Shown: positions 8,504-17,128, counted from the stretch's first letter. The stretch: DNA of 64,000 nt from VAXT01 sp963728535 (GCA_963728535.1 CAVSKK010000001.1:1922001-1986000), one strand, 5' to 3'. Numbers and translations: made by a program. Notes: generated by a model not told the origin, from the sequence alone.

Positions 8504-9949
8504 ATGTGGCGCATGCAGCTTCTGCGCCGAACTCGGAAGGTTGCGCTCGCCGGCGGGCTCGTTCTCATCGCCGCAGGCTGTGGCGGAGGCGAGAAGTCGG
8601 CGTCTCCCTCCGTGACCACGCCGAGCGGCGCCGGCGCCAAGGTCTTCGCCGACGCGCGCTGCGGCACCTGCCACACGCTTCAGGGCGCGCGCGCACAAGG
8701 CACTGTCGGCCCGAACCTCGACCAGCTGAGGCCCTCGGCCGACCGCGTCGCGCGCCAGGTGAAGAACGGCGGGGCTGGAATGCCCTCGTTCCGCGGCAAG
8801 CTGAGCGACCGGCAGATCAGCGACGTCGCCGACTTCGTCTCGGCGGCGACGAGGACGGCGGCCGGGATCCCTGCGGGCTTCGAGCCCGACGGCACGAAAC
8901 TCGAGGATTGCGAAGCCGCGGCGTCAAAGAATCCCTGCTACGAGCAGGCGTTCGCGAACATGGCCTACGAGGAGGGACCCGGGGCCGCGCTCGACGAGTT
9001 CCGGCAACTCACGGCTCGTAACCGTGCCGTCTTCGTGAACTGCCACCAGATCGCGCACATGATCGGCGCCGGGGGGCTTCTCCACTTCGAGGGAAACGTC
9101 GGCAAGGCGTTCGCAGAGGGCAACAGCACCTGTGGCTCCGGCTATTACCACGGGCTCCTCCAGTGGAAGCTCGCCGGGGTCAGGGCCAGCCAGGTGGGCG
9201 GCGTCGCACGCGAGGTGTGCAACGACCCCGCGATCAAGACGAACGGATTCACCTACTACCAGTGCGACCATGGCCTTGGTCACGGGCTGATGCTCTATAC
9301 GGCGTACGACCTACCCCAGGCGCTGCGCTTCTGCCACGAGCTGGAGACCAACTTCGACCAGACCTCCTGCACCGGCGGCGTTTTCATGGAGAACCTCAGC
9401 TCGTCGTTCGGCGTCAAGACGAACTGGCTGGACAAGAAGAATCTGCTCTACCCCTGCAACAGCAAGGTCGTCAGCGAGAGCGACAAGACCTACTGCTACA
9501 CGATCGTCGCCGAGCGGATCCTCCCCGCCGTCGGCTATGACTGGAAGAGGACCGCAGACTGGTGCCGGCGCAGCGAGCCGGGGTGGGCCGACAAGTGCTT
9601 CCAGTCCTTCGGGCGCTCGGTCGCGAGCGCGACGCGCTCAACCGGTCGGAGGATCACGATCGGCGCCGCCGCCGGCCGGATGCAAACGCTCTGCCGCAAG
9701 GCCGGAAGCGGCGAGCGGGACTGCATCACCGGAGCGGTGGTCGACGTGCTGAACAACAACCCCTCCGACCTGACCGCCAAGGGCTTCTGCGCCGGCGTCA
9801 GCAACGCGTACCGGGGCACGTGCTACCAGACGATCGGCTTCATGGTCGCCCTCCAGCATCCCGACGAGGCCGGCAGGCAGGAAGCGTGCCGGCAGTTCGC
9901 GAGCAACGCAGATGACTACGAGCAGTGCCTGAGTCAGGCCCGAGGGTAG
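8504..9949 (+). CDS. Lipoprotein: cytochrome c domain fused to an 18-Cys/His-rich domain
   Basis: This is a 481-residue protein from ATG 8504 (ATG 8513 is equally possible; neither has a clear ribosome site). Residues 13-26 are a lipoprotein signal ending LIAAGC, so C26 should be lipidated and the protein anchored outside the membrane. Residues 45-122 are a class I cytochrome c: heme motif CGTCH at 53-57 and a likely axial Met93 in GAGMPSF. The remaining 350 residues carry 18 cysteines and clustered histidines (NCHQIAHMIG, GSGYYHGLL, CDHGLGHGLM, FCHELE), without another CxxCH. The even number of cysteines suggests disulfides; the His clusters suggest a metal site. I do not recognise a named domain. 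An extracytoplasmic redox enzyme fed by its own cytochrome is the natural inference. Confidence 0.8.
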   Translation: MWRMQLLRRTRKVALAGGLVLIAAGCGGGEKSASPSVTTPSGAGAKVFADARCGTCHTLQGARAQGTVGPNLDQLRPSADRVARQVKNGGAGMPSFRGKLSDRQISDVADFVSAATRTAAGIPAGFEPDGTKLEDCEAAASKNPCYEQAFANMAYEEGPGAALDEFRQLTARNRAVFVNCHQIAHMIGAGGLLHFEGNVGKAFAEGNSTCGSGYYHGLLQWKLAGVRASQVGGVAREVCNDPAIKTNGFTYYQCDHGLGHGLMLYTAYDLPQALRFCHELETNFDQTSCTGGVFMENLSSSFGVKTNWLDKKNLLYPCNSKVVSESDKTYCYTIVAERILPAVGYDWKRTADWCRRSEPGWADKCFQSFGRSVASATRSTGRRITIGAAAGRMQTLCRKAGSGERDCITGAVVDVLNNNPSDLTAKGFCAGVSNAYRGTCYQTIGFMVALQHPDEAGRQEACRQFASNADDYEQCLSQARG

Positions 9950-9962
9950 AGCGCCGACCTAA

Positions 9963-10277
9963 CTAGAAGCGGCCGCGACCGGTGCCGCCGTGCCTGCGGC
10001 GCGCGCGCTGATTGGGTGCGTCAGTCAGGAGCACGGTCTCTTCGGCCTGCCGAACGCCTTCGTCTTTCGTGACGCGAAAGGTGACGGCGAGCCCAGCACA
10101 GCGGCCCTTCGGCCGAAGGCCCCCCGCAAATCCGGTGCCTGCGACATACAGTCGCTCGCCCGCCTCTGTGGAGATATAGCCGTGGTCCTTCTCCTCGTTG
10201 AACCAGAGCATGGTCCCGCTCTCTTCCTCCCCGGCTGGTTGTGGTGAGAGCACGGGATCAGCTACCAGATGTGTCAT
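9963..10277 (-). CDS. Cold-shock-domain-like nucleic acid binding protein
   Basis: This 104-residue protein has a CSD-like core at residues 20-75: GTMLWFNEEKDHGYIS, then RLYVAGTGF, which stand in for the usual RNP1 and RNP2 motifs. They are divergent, since the aromatic FVHF is replaced. The C-terminus is an Arg/Gly-rich tail (RARRRHGGTGRGRF) likely to bind RNA. ATG 10277 lies inside the upstream 94-aa gene, overlapping it by 20 bp on the same strand, so the two are translationally coupled. RNA chaperone activity is the family role. Confidence 0.75.
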   Translation of the reverse strand: MTHLVADPVLSPQPAGEEESGTMLWFNEEKDHGYISTEAGERLYVAGTGFAGGLRPKGRCAGLAVTFRVTKDEGVRQAEETVLLTDAPNQRARRRHGGTGRGRF

Positions 10278-10542
10278 CGATTACTCCCTCAGCCGCCGTT
10301 GTCGCCGGCAAATCGGTTTCTGCCGGCTCACCCGGCAAATCGGTGTCTGCCGGTTGTGCCGACAAATCGGTGTCTCCGTTCGTTCGAGCTAGTGGTCCAA
10401 ACAGCTCGACCTCTTCCGGCGGCGCGTTGCGAGCGATTGCTGCGGCGTGCTTCTTCGCCAGCTTCAGCTCCCGCTTCTCCCTGACCGCCTGCTCTCGATT
10501 CCTCTTCGCCATCGTCTGCTGTCTTTTGGAGCTCGAGGCCAT
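10258..10542 (-). CDS. Small basic protein with C-terminal TDL repeats
   Basis: This is a 94-residue protein. Residues 1-40 are strongly basic and helical (SSSKRQQTMAKRNREQAVRE), consistent with RNA or DNA contact. The C-terminal third is acidic and made of 9-residue repeats TDLxxxPA(D/E), encoded by a 27-bp DNA repeat. It overlaps the cold-shock-like gene by 20 bp and precedes it on the same strand. No known function; the context (CSD protein, DEAD helicase) suggests an RNA-related role. Confidence 0.6.
   Translation of the reverse strand: MASSSKRQQTMAKRNREQAVREKRELKLAKKHAAAIARNAPPEEVELFGPLARTNGDTDLSAQPADTDLPGEPAETDLPATTAAEGVIDDTSGS
10304..10378 (-). repeat. 27-bp tandem repeat, three copies
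   Basis: The core CGRCAAATCGGT recurs at 10306, 10333 and 10360, exactly 27 bp apart, with flanking TCTGCCGG. It encodes the TDL nonapeptide repeats of the small basic protein. The copies are nearly identical at DNA level, which suggests recent expansion by slippage. Confidence 0.75.
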
Positions 10543-10882
10543 TCAGGCCCTCCTTTTCAATCGAGACTTGTCAGTTCGCGGCAGGGGACTGCACCGGGGA
10601 ACTGCGGTCAGATCCGGCGCACAAGCCGCTTGCACAGCACCTCCCAACGAAGGCGGAGGGCGCGGCGCGGCCACCGGATTCGCGTTCGACAAGGCACATT
10701 GTAGCTGGTCGGCGGCTAGACCCTCGCACGCCCCTCTCGTTCCGTTTCCGGTTTAAAAATCAGGTTGGTGCTACTGTGAGAGAACGGATCGGCAATCGTG
10801 TCGTCCGGTGAGATGAGCTTCTCGTTCCTCCTTCGGGTGTTTCGAGGTCGCAAGTCTCGAACCCATAAAGGAGTCGAACTAC
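10543..10882. other. 340-bp divergent intergenic region, no gene seen
   Basis: I find no convincing coding frame or tRNA here. It must hold the promoters of the small basic/CSD pair (leftward) and the DEAD-box helicase (rightward). The right part is locally AT-rich (TTTAAAAATCAG, about 10753-10764) and leaves a leader of possibly about 100 bases before the helicase, as is common for cold-inducible RNA helicases. AAAGGAG lies just before the helicase ATG. Confidence 0.5.
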
Positions 10883-12049
10883 ATGTCCAAGCTGTCCTTC
10901 CGCGAGCTCGGTGTCTCGGAATCTGTCGTCGCCGTGCTTGCAGGAAATTCAATCGATCATCCCTTCCGGATCCAGGAGCTCGTCCTTCCCGATGCGCTCG
11001 CAGGGCTGGACGTCCTAGCCCGCGCCCCGACCGGGTCCGGGAAGACGCTCGCCTTCGCATTGCCGATCGTCGAGCGCACGATGCCGAGCGATGCCTGCCC
11101 CACGGCGCTCGTGCTCGTTCCGACACGGGAGCTCGCAGCCCAGGTCACCTCGGAGCTCGCGCGGCTCGGCAAGCCCAAGGGCCTGTCCGTCGCGGCGACC
11201 TACGGCGGCCTGCCCCTGCGGGCGCAGGCGAACCGTGCCAAGGGCGCCCAGATCCTCGTCGCGACGCCGGGAAGGCTCGAAGACCTCGCTGAGCGGCGTC
11301 TCGTCGACCTGTCCCGCGTCCAGACCTTCGTCCTCGACGAGGCCGACCGGATGCTCGACATGGGGTTCAAGCCCCAGGTCGACCGGATCGTCCGGCGGCT
11401 GCCGAAGAACCGGCAGACGATGTTCTTCTCGGCGACCCTCGACGGAGAGGCCGGCGAACTCGCCCGCGCCTACACCAACAGCCCCTCCCGCTTCGAGGCC
11501 GACCTGTTGCCCGACGATCCGGGTGAGATCGAGCACCGCTTCGTCGCGGTGACGTCGGACTCGAAGGTCGAGACGCTCGTCGAGCACATCTCGACCTCGG
11601 AATCCACTCTCGTCTTCGTCCGAACCAAGCGCGGCGCCGACCGGCTCGTGCAGAAGCTCAAGCGCCACGGCGTGCGGGCGGCGGCGATGCACGGAGACAT
11701 GTCCCAGAAAGCCCGGCAGCGGGCGCTGGCCGACTTCGAGCAGGGCAAGGTGGCGACCCTGGTCGCGACCGACTTAGCCGCTCGAGGCCTCGACCTGGAC
11801 GGCATCACGCACGTGATCAACTTCGATCCGCCCGAGGAAGACAAGGGATACGTCCATCGCACCGGCCGCACGGGCCGGGCGGGGCGAAGCGGAACGGCGA
11901 TCACGTTCGTCCTGCCCGAGCAGCAGGCCGATACCAGCCGAGTCGCCCGCCGGCTCGGTCATAGCGACCAGTACGAAGAGTCTGGGCTGGTCTCCGCACG
12001 CGCGAAGCTGCTGTATACGAGCCGTCGCGGCCGCCGCTCGAAGTGGTAG
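10883..12049 (+). CDS. DEAD-box ATP-dependent RNA helicase
   Basis: This 388-residue protein has every core motif in order: a Q-motif region, APTGSGKT (Walker A), PTREL, TPGR, DEAD, SAT, and in the second RecA domain HRTGRTGRAG. There is almost no C-terminal extension, just a basic tail ending SRRGRRSKW, so it is a minimal RhlE-type helicase that unwinds short RNA duplexes. A strong ribosome site (AAAGGAG) precedes ATG 10883. Divergence from a cold-shock-like gene suggests a role in RNA remodelling at low temperature. Confidence 0.93.
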   Translation: MSKLSFRELGVSESVVAVLAGNSIDHPFRIQELVLPDALAGLDVLARAPTGSGKTLAFALPIVERTMPSDACPTALVLVPTRELAAQVTSELARLGKPKGLSVAATYGGLPLRAQANRAKGAQILVATPGRLEDLAERRLVDLSRVQTFVLDEADRMLDMGFKPQVDRIVRRLPKNRQTMFFSATLDGEAGELARAYTNSPSRFEADLLPDDPGEIEHRFVAVTSDSKVETLVEHISTSESTLVFVRTKRGADRLVQKLKRHGVRAAAMHGDMSQKARQRALADFEQGKVATLVATDLAARGLDLDGITHVINFDPPEEDKGYVHRTGRTGRAGRSGTAITFVLPEQQADTSRVARRLGHSDQYEESGLVSARAKLLYTSRRGRRSKW

Positions 12050-12071
12050 CCGAGACGAGCCTCACTGCGCG

Positions 12072-13259
12072 CTAGCTCACGCGTGCCCGCCTGAGGGCGA
12101 CCAGGCTGAGCAGCATCCAGGCCGTCAGATAGAAGAATGCCGCCCTCGGCGAGACGAGCGTCCAGAGGGCGCCCGCGATCGCCGAGGCCGCGAGGTTGCC
12201 GAAGCTCTGGATCGCCGCCAGGACGCCGAAGGCGGAGCCGCGCAGGTCGATCGGAGCGAGCGCCGCGACCGCTGCCTGCTCCGCCGTCTCGACGAGGCCC
12301 TTCCCGGCCCCGGCGAGCAGGAAGAGAGCAACGAGCACGACGAGCGTTCCGCCGGTGAGCGCGAAGCCGGCGTAGGCGACGAGAAACGATGCGACACCGA
12401 GCGAGAGGACGACGATGCTGCCCCGACGGTCGTGCAGCCTGCCGGCAGGCAGGCTCGTAACCGCAGCGGCGAGGTTGTACCCGGCGTAGAGCCCCAGGCC
12501 GAGCTTGACCGCCGCGTCGTGGCCGTGACCCGGCGAGAGCTCGTCCGTGGCCCGCAGGATCAGCAGCGTCGCAGCCACGTTTCCGACCTCGAAGGCCGTG
12601 ATGCCGTAGAGAAGGCGGCCGAGCCCTCCTTGCAGAACAGGCCGGATGCGAATCCGGAGCGGCAGCCGCTCGCGCTCCTCGAGCTTCGGAGCGACCTTGA
12701 TCGCAAGGATGATCGCGGCGGCCGCGATCAGGCCGGGAATGACGGAAAGCAGGATCGCTGTCCGGATCCCGACCGCCGCAACGAGCCCGAGCGCGAGGAG
12801 CGGCCCCCCGATCGCGCCCAGGTTGTCCATCGTCCGCTCGAGCCCGTAGGCGCGCCCGTACGTGTCCGGCGTCGCGACATCGGCGAGCAATGCGCTCCGG
12901 GCCGGCCCACGCAGGCCGCGCGCGACCCAACCCGCCACGCGCAGGGCCGCCACCTGCCAGACCGCTGTCGCGACGCCGATCAGAGCGGTCAGGACGGCCG
13001 TCGCCGTGTACCCGCCGACGGCGGTCTTCCGCCGGCGCTCCGGATCGTCGGCGAGCGCTCCTCCGGCCAGCTTCGCAACGCCCGCGAGACCGTCGGCCAC
13101 TCCCTCGATGACGCCGAGCGCCGCCGCAGGCGCACGCAGGGTCGAGGTCAGAAACGCGGGCAGCAGCGAGGTCGGGATCTCGTAACCGAGGTCGGCGAAG
13201 AAGCTCGCGCTGCCGATCGCGAGGACGCCGCGGTTGAGCCAGCGCGGCCGCTGGGGCAC
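12072..13259 (-). CDS. MFS transporter
   Basis: This is a 395-residue, 12-helix major facilitator superfamily protein starting at GTG 13259. The first loop carries ADDPERRRKTAVGG in place of the canonical motif A, and the second half repeats the pattern with RLHDRRGSIVVLS. The substrate is not deducible; drug or metabolite export is typical of such proteins. Its GTG overlaps the stop of the preceding PD40-PASTA gene by one base (TAGTG), implying translational coupling. Confidence 0.85.
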   Translation of the reverse strand: MPQRPRWLNRGVLAIGSASFFADLGYEIPTSLLPAFLTSTLRAPAAALGVIEGVADGLAGVAKLAGGALADDPERRRKTAVGGYTATAVLTALIGVATAVWQVAALRVAGWVARGLRGPARSALLADVATPDTYGRAYGLERTMDNLGAIGGPLLALGLVAAVGIRTAILLSVIPGLIAAAAIILAIKVAPKLEERERLPLRIRIRPVLQGGLGRLLYGITAFEVGNVAATLLILRATDELSPGHGHDAAVKLGLGLYAGYNLAAAVTSLPAGRLHDRRGSIVVLSLGVASFLVAYAGFALTGGTLVVLVALFLLAGAGKGLVETAEQAAVAALAPIDLRGSAFGVLAAIQSFGNLAASAIAGALWTLVSPRAAFFYLTAWMLLSLVALRRARVS

Positions 13260-14791
13260 TAACGCCGCCCGACGACCAGCTTTACCTTGGTGCCGCGTGG
13301 CCGCACCGAGCCCGCTCTGGGGCTCTGCGAGAGCACCCGCCCCACCCTGCGGGAGCGTGCGCGGCGGACGCGGCCGACGCGGCAGTGCGCGCGGCCGATG
13401 CGCTTCCGGGCGGTGGCGAGCCGGAGACCGACGACGCGCGGCACCTTGCAGCGGACGGCAGGTGCGGGTCGAGGTGGCGGCGTCGCCGATGGGTCGTAGA
13501 GGAAGACATCGGTGAACTGGTTGGAATCGCCCGCGACGAGGTTCGACGCGTCGGACTCGAAGACGACGAGCCGGCCGTCGGCGCTGATCCCGGGCCGGAC
13601 GCTGTCGCCGTTCGCCTCGGCGCCCGCGGCGGTGACGCTGATCCTCTTGGTGGCGCCGCTCCGCCGGTCGTGGACGAAGACGTCGGTTGACCCGTTCGTG
13701 TCGCCCGGGACGAGGTTCCCGACCTCGGAGTAGAACGCGACGACGCGGCCGTCGGCGCTGATCGCGGGCCGGAAGCTGTCGCCGCTCCCCTCCTCCCCGG
13801 CGTCGTTGACGCTGACCCGCGTCAGGATGCCCGTCTGGCGATCCTTGACGAAGACGTCGAATGTGTCGTTCGTGTCGCCCCAGGCGAGATTCGCTGCGTT
13901 GGAGTCGAACGCGACGAAGCGGCCGTCGGCGCTGATCGACGGCCTGAGGTTGTCGAAGTCCGCCTCGAAGCCGGGCAGATACTCGCTTGCCCGCGTCGTC
14001 ACATTCATCTGGAGATCGCGCACGAACACGTCTGAGCTCTCGTTCAGGTCGTCCAGGACGAGGTTGTCGGAGAACGACGTGAACGCCACGAAGCGCCCGT
14101 CGCCGCTGATCACCGGCGTGACGCTGTCGACGTTCGCCTGCACGTCGCCGGCGCTGTCCACGCTCGCCCGCGTCGTCGTCGCGCCCTGGGGGTCGACGAC
14201 GAAGACATCGCGGACCGAGTTCGTGTCGCCGGGGACGAGGTTCGTCGCGTCCGAGAGGAATGCGACCCGGTGTCCATCGGCGCTGATCGAAGGCGAATAG
14301 CTGCCGCCGTTTGCCTCGGCGCCGCCTGGACCGAAACTCACGCGCGTTGTCCGGTTCTCCTCGCGGTCGCGAACGAAGACGTCGTCGGCGCCGTTCGTGT
14401 CGCCGGCAACCAGGTTCGAGGCGGCCGAGGAGAAGGTGACGAAGCGACCATCCGCGCTGATCGCGGGCGCGAAGCTGTCGCCGTTCGCCTCTGCGCCGGA
14501 GCTGTCGACGCTCATCCGCGCGGTCTCGCCCGTCTGCCGGTCGTTGACGAAGACGTCGCGGGCCGCGTTCGTGTCGCCGGAAACGAGGTTGGAGGCTTCG
14601 GAGTAGAACGCAACGAAGCGCCCGTCGGCACTGATTGCAGGAAAGAAGCTTCGACCGTTCCCCTGCTCACCGCCGGTCGCGACGCTCGTGCGGAAGGTCG
14701 CCCCCGGCCCAGCGCTCGCGGCGGGGAGAAACAGGAGCGCGAGCACGACCGTTCCGACAGGCAGTGCCAGAGCCCCCAATCGCCGCGCCAT
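13259..14791 (-). CDS. Secreted PD40 beta-propeller protein with C-terminal PASTA domain
   Basis: This is a 510-residue protein. Residues 1-27 are a signal peptide. Residues about 30-425 are about seven repeats built on AISADGRFVAFYSEASNLV and GDTNxxxDVFVxDRxTG, the TolB/PD40 propeller pattern. After a proline-rich linker, residues about 443-510 form a PASTA domain (KVPRVVGLRLATARKRIGRA, then GTKVKLVVG). PASTA domains bind peptidoglycan or muropeptides in Ser/Thr kinases and PBPs, so here it may tether the propeller to the wall. A kinase domain is absent. It is the first gene of a two-gene unit with the MFS transporter. Confidence 0.85.
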   Translation of the reverse strand: MARRLGALALPVGTVVLALLFLPAASAGPGATFRTSVATGGEQGNGRSFFPAISADGRFVAFYSEASNLVSGDTNAARDVFVNDRQTGETARMSVDSSGAEANGDSFAPAISADGRFVTFSSAASNLVAGDTNGADDVFVRDREENRTTRVSFGPGGAEANGGSYSPSISADGHRVAFLSDATNLVPGDTNSVRDVFVVDPQGATTTRASVDSAGDVQANVDSVTPVISGDGRFVAFTSFSDNLVLDDLNESSDVFVRDLQMNVTTRASEYLPGFEADFDNLRPSISADGRFVAFDSNAANLAWGDTNDTFDVFVKDRQTGILTRVSVNDAGEEGSGDSFRPAISADGRVVAFYSEVGNLVPGDTNGSTDVFVHDRRSGATKRISVTAAGAEANGDSVRPGISADGRLVVFESDASNLVAGDSNQFTDVFLYDPSATPPPRPAPAVRCKVPRVVGLRLATARKRIGRAHCRVGRVRRARSRRVGRVLSQSPRAGSVRPRGTKVKLVVGRR

Positions 14792-14867
14792 GACGATCTT
14801 TTTATCGCCTCGGCTCCGAAATACATAGGCCCAACCCCTCGCGGCCCAGCCCCTTAGAGTCTCCGAG

Positions 14868-15587
14868 ATGGTTCAGCCACCGCTCCTCCGCCGCGCCACG
14901 GCAGAAGCCTTCGCGGCGTTCGCACTCGTCTTCGCGGGCTGCGGCGCGATCATCACGAACACGCAATACGACGGCGCGATCGGGGTCCAGGGCGTCGTTT
15001 TCACCTTCGGCCTGACGATCATGGCGATGATCTACGCCACCGGGCATCTGTCCGGCGCGCACATCAACCCCGCGGTGACGATTGCCTTCACGCTGACCCG
15101 CCACTTCCCGGTTCGTGACGCGCTCGCGTACATCCCGGCGCAACTTGTCGGCGCGACCGGCGCAGCGGGAGTTCTGTACGCAGCCTGGACCGACAAGCCC
15201 GCAAACCTGGGTGCAACCGTGCCCAGCGTCGGCGCCGGGCAGGCGTTCCTCTACGAGGCGCTGATGACGACGCTGCTCATGTTCGTGATCATGGCCGTCG
15301 CCACCGATACCCGCTCCGTGGGCGCATCGGCCGCCATCGCCATCGGAGCCGTCATCGCGCTGGACGGCCTGTTCGGCGGTCCCGTGACGGGCGCGTCGAT
15401 GAACCCGGCCCGATCGTTCGGCCCTGCGCTCGTGTCCGGCGAGTGGCAGGACTTCTGGGTGTACGCCCTTGCGCCGCCTGTGGGCGCAATCGTCGGCGCG
15501 CTCGGGTACCAGTTCGTACGGGGTGGGGCCGAGCAGTCCAACCCCGTACGCGAGTCCTTGACGTCAGCCGGCCGCCGCGTGCCGTAG
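14868..15587 (+). CDS. MIP-family aquaporin / glycerol channel
   Basis: This is a 239-residue, six-helix channel with both NPA boxes: GAHINPAVTIAFT around residue 68 and GASMNPARSFGPAL around residue 180. The arginine after the second box (NPAR) is the selectivity-filter residue. Features fit a water-selective AqpZ-like channel, but glycerol or metalloid transport cannot be excluded. The last 24 bp overlap the 3' end of the convergent msrA. Confidence 0.92.
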   Translation: MVQPPLLRRATAEAFAAFALVFAGCGAIITNTQYDGAIGVQGVVFTFGLTIMAMIYATGHLSGAHINPAVTIAFTLTRHFPVRDALAYIPAQLVGATGAAGVLYAAWTDKPANLGATVPSVGAGQAFLYEALMTTLLMFVIMAVATDTRSVGASAAIAIGAVIALDGLFGGPVTGASMNPARSFGPALVSGEWQDFWVYALAPPVGAIVGALGYQFVRGGAEQSNPVRESLTSAGRRVP

Positions 15588-16055
15588 CGCCGGCGTGCAG
15601 CTCGAGCGGCCGCGCTTCTCGAGGTACTGCTGGTGGTAGTCCTCGGCGACGTAGAACGTGGTCGAGGGCTCGATCTGCGTGACGACGGGCTTCCTGTGGC
15701 GCGTCTGCTCCTGCGCCTTCGAGCGGGCGGCGATCTCCTCCTGCTCCGCGTCGTGCGTGAAGATCGCCGAGCGGTATTGGTCGCCGACATCCCAGCCCTG
15801 GCGGTTGAGTTGCGTCGGGTCGTGCTTGCCCCAGAAGACCTGGAGCAGGTCGTCGTACGAGATCCGCTCCGGGTCGTACGTGACCCGGACGACCTCGGCG
15901 TGACCGGTGGTGTGCGAGCAGACGTCCTCGTAGGTCGGGTTGTCGAGCGTCCCGCCCTCGTATCCGACCTCGGTCTTCGTCACTCCGTCGAGCTGCCGGA
16001 ACGCCGCCTCGACGCCCCAGAAGCAGCCTGCTCCGAAGGTTGCCTGCTTCTCCAC
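15564..16055 (-). CDS. msrA: Peptide-methionine (S)-S-oxide reductase MsrA
   Basis: This 163-residue enzyme reduces the S-epimer of methionine sulfoxide. The catalytic motif GAGCFWGVEAAF is near the N-terminus, followed by family blocks EVGYEGG, YEDVCSHTTGHAEVV and GDQYRSAIF. GTG 16055 is the start; GGAGGAG of the upstream msrB supplies the ribosome site, and the two overlap by one base (TAGTG). A resolving Cys may be the one in RSSCTPALR near the C-terminus. The pair covers both epimers of MetSO. Confidence 0.95.
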   Translation of the reverse strand: MEKQATFGAGCFWGVEAAFRQLDGVTKTEVGYEGGTLDNPTYEDVCSHTTGHAEVVRVTYDPERISYDDLLQVFWGKHDPTQLNRQGWDVGDQYRSAIFTHDAEQEEIAARSKAQEQTRHRKPVVTQIEPSTTFYVAEDYHQQYLEKRGRSSCTPALRHAAAG

Positions 16056-16447
16056 TACTCCTCCTCCAGTTTGAGAGCTGCCGAGTTGATGCAGTAGCGC
16101 TGACCGGTCGGATGCGGCCCGTCCGAGAAGACGTGGCCAAGATGACCGCCGCAATTCGAGCACATGACCTCGGTGCGAACCATGCCGAAGGTCACGTCGG
16201 ACTCCTCGTCGATCGCCTCCTCGCTCGCCGGCGCGTAGAACGCCGGCCAGCCGCAACCAGAGTCGTACTTCGTCTCGGCGACGAAGAGCTCGGCTCCGCA
16301 GCCGGCGCACGTATAGGTGCCAGGCTCGAACACGTGGTCGTACTCACCTGTGAACGGCCGCTCCGTGCCCTTCTCGCGCAGCACGTGGTACTGCTCGGGC
16401 GTCAGCTCGGCTCGCCACTCCTGTTCTGTTTTCTGGATTTTTGGCAT
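16055..16447 (-). CDS. msrB: Peptide-methionine (R)-S-oxide reductase MsrB
   Basis: This 130-residue enzyme reduces the R-epimer of methionine sulfoxide. Two zinc-binding CxxC pairs are present (CAGC and CSNC), as are the substrate-binding GCGWPAF and the catalytic RYCINSAAL. ATG 16447 is used; GTG 16450 immediately before it is an alternative. It is coupled to msrA by a one-base overlap and lies downstream of a strong terminator (16499-16524), so it needs its own promoter in the gap. Confidence 0.95.
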   Translation of the reverse strand: MPKIQKTEQEWRAELTPEQYHVLREKGTERPFTGEYDHVFEPGTYTCAGCGAELFVAETKYDSGCGWPAFYAPASEEAIDEESDVTFGMVRTEVMCSNCGGHLGHVFSDGPHPTGQRYCINSAALKLEEE

Positions 16448-16498
16448 CACAGAACAGTCTGCCTGAGACGCACTTCGTTACAGCGAGCCGGACCATAG

Positions 16499-16524
16499 AA
16501 AAGGCGGCCCGAAGGCCGCCTTTT
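16499..16524. terminator. Bidirectional Rho-independent terminator
   Basis: A perfect 11-bp stem (AAAAGGCGGCC paired with GGCCGCCTTTT) with a 4-base loop. Flanking A and T runs make it work in both directions. It ends the transcript of the membrane protein gene at 16547-17128. Confidence 0.93.
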
Positions 16525-16546
16525 CGCGTCCGAGCGGAGTCGCCGC

Positions 16547-17128
16547 TCAGCCTGTGGCTACAACCGAATGGCGTGGCGTCGCCTGTGCGGCGACCGCTTC
16601 CTTCCGGCTCAGCGCGCCTCCCAGCGTGAGGATCAGGAACCCGATCCCCGTCAGCAGGAGGGCAATGCCCATGACGATTCCGAACACGCCGACTCGCTCA
16701 CCGAGGTAAGCCATGTTCAGGGCTGTCGTGAGTGACGTCTCCGTGACCCACATGTTGCGGAGGCCGTTCTCGACCGGCTGGCCCGTCTTCGGATCCTTGG
16801 CGGCTAGCGCCTCATCCGAGGTCGGGTTGCCCTTTGCGTCGAGGAACCGACCCATTTCGGAGTACGTCTGACCCTCGGTTGCGTCGAGCGTGTGATGTCG
16901 CATCACACCGGCAAACGCATGAGCCTGAGAGCCGGTTGTGACCTGCTTGCCCGAAAGGCTTGCAGGAACTGCCGGATCCTCGGCGTGATCACCGAAGAAG
17001 ATCTGCTCTTGCTTGAGGTTGTCCCGAACAGTGCTGACTCCCCAGGCGCCGATCCCGATGGATCCGATCCCGAAGGCAATGAGAACTACGCTGGCGGCAA
17101 TACCGCCGTACTGGAATAGCTTGCGCAT
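16547..17128 (-). CDS. Two-TM membrane protein of unknown function
   Basis: This is a 193-residue protein from ATG 17128, chosen because AAAGGAG lies about 9 bases before it. Residues about 9-32 form a first membrane helix rich in G and I; a roughly 110-residue loop follows; residues about 148-178 form a second helix or hairpin (GVFGIVMGIALLLTGIGFLI). The loop has HAFAGVMRHHTLDATEGQTY and is predicted extracytoplasmic. I do not recognise a named domain. It is monocistronic, with a terminator directly after it. Confidence 0.7.
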   Translation of the reverse strand: MRKLFQYGGIAASVVLIAFGIGSIGIGAWGVSTVRDNLKQEQIFFGDHAEDPAVPASLSGKQVTTGSQAHAFAGVMRHHTLDATEGQTYSEMGRFLDAKGNPTSDEALAAKDPKTGQPVENGLRNMWVTETSLTTALNMAYLGERVGVFGIVMGIALLLTGIGFLILTLGGALSRKEAVAAQATPRHSVVATG

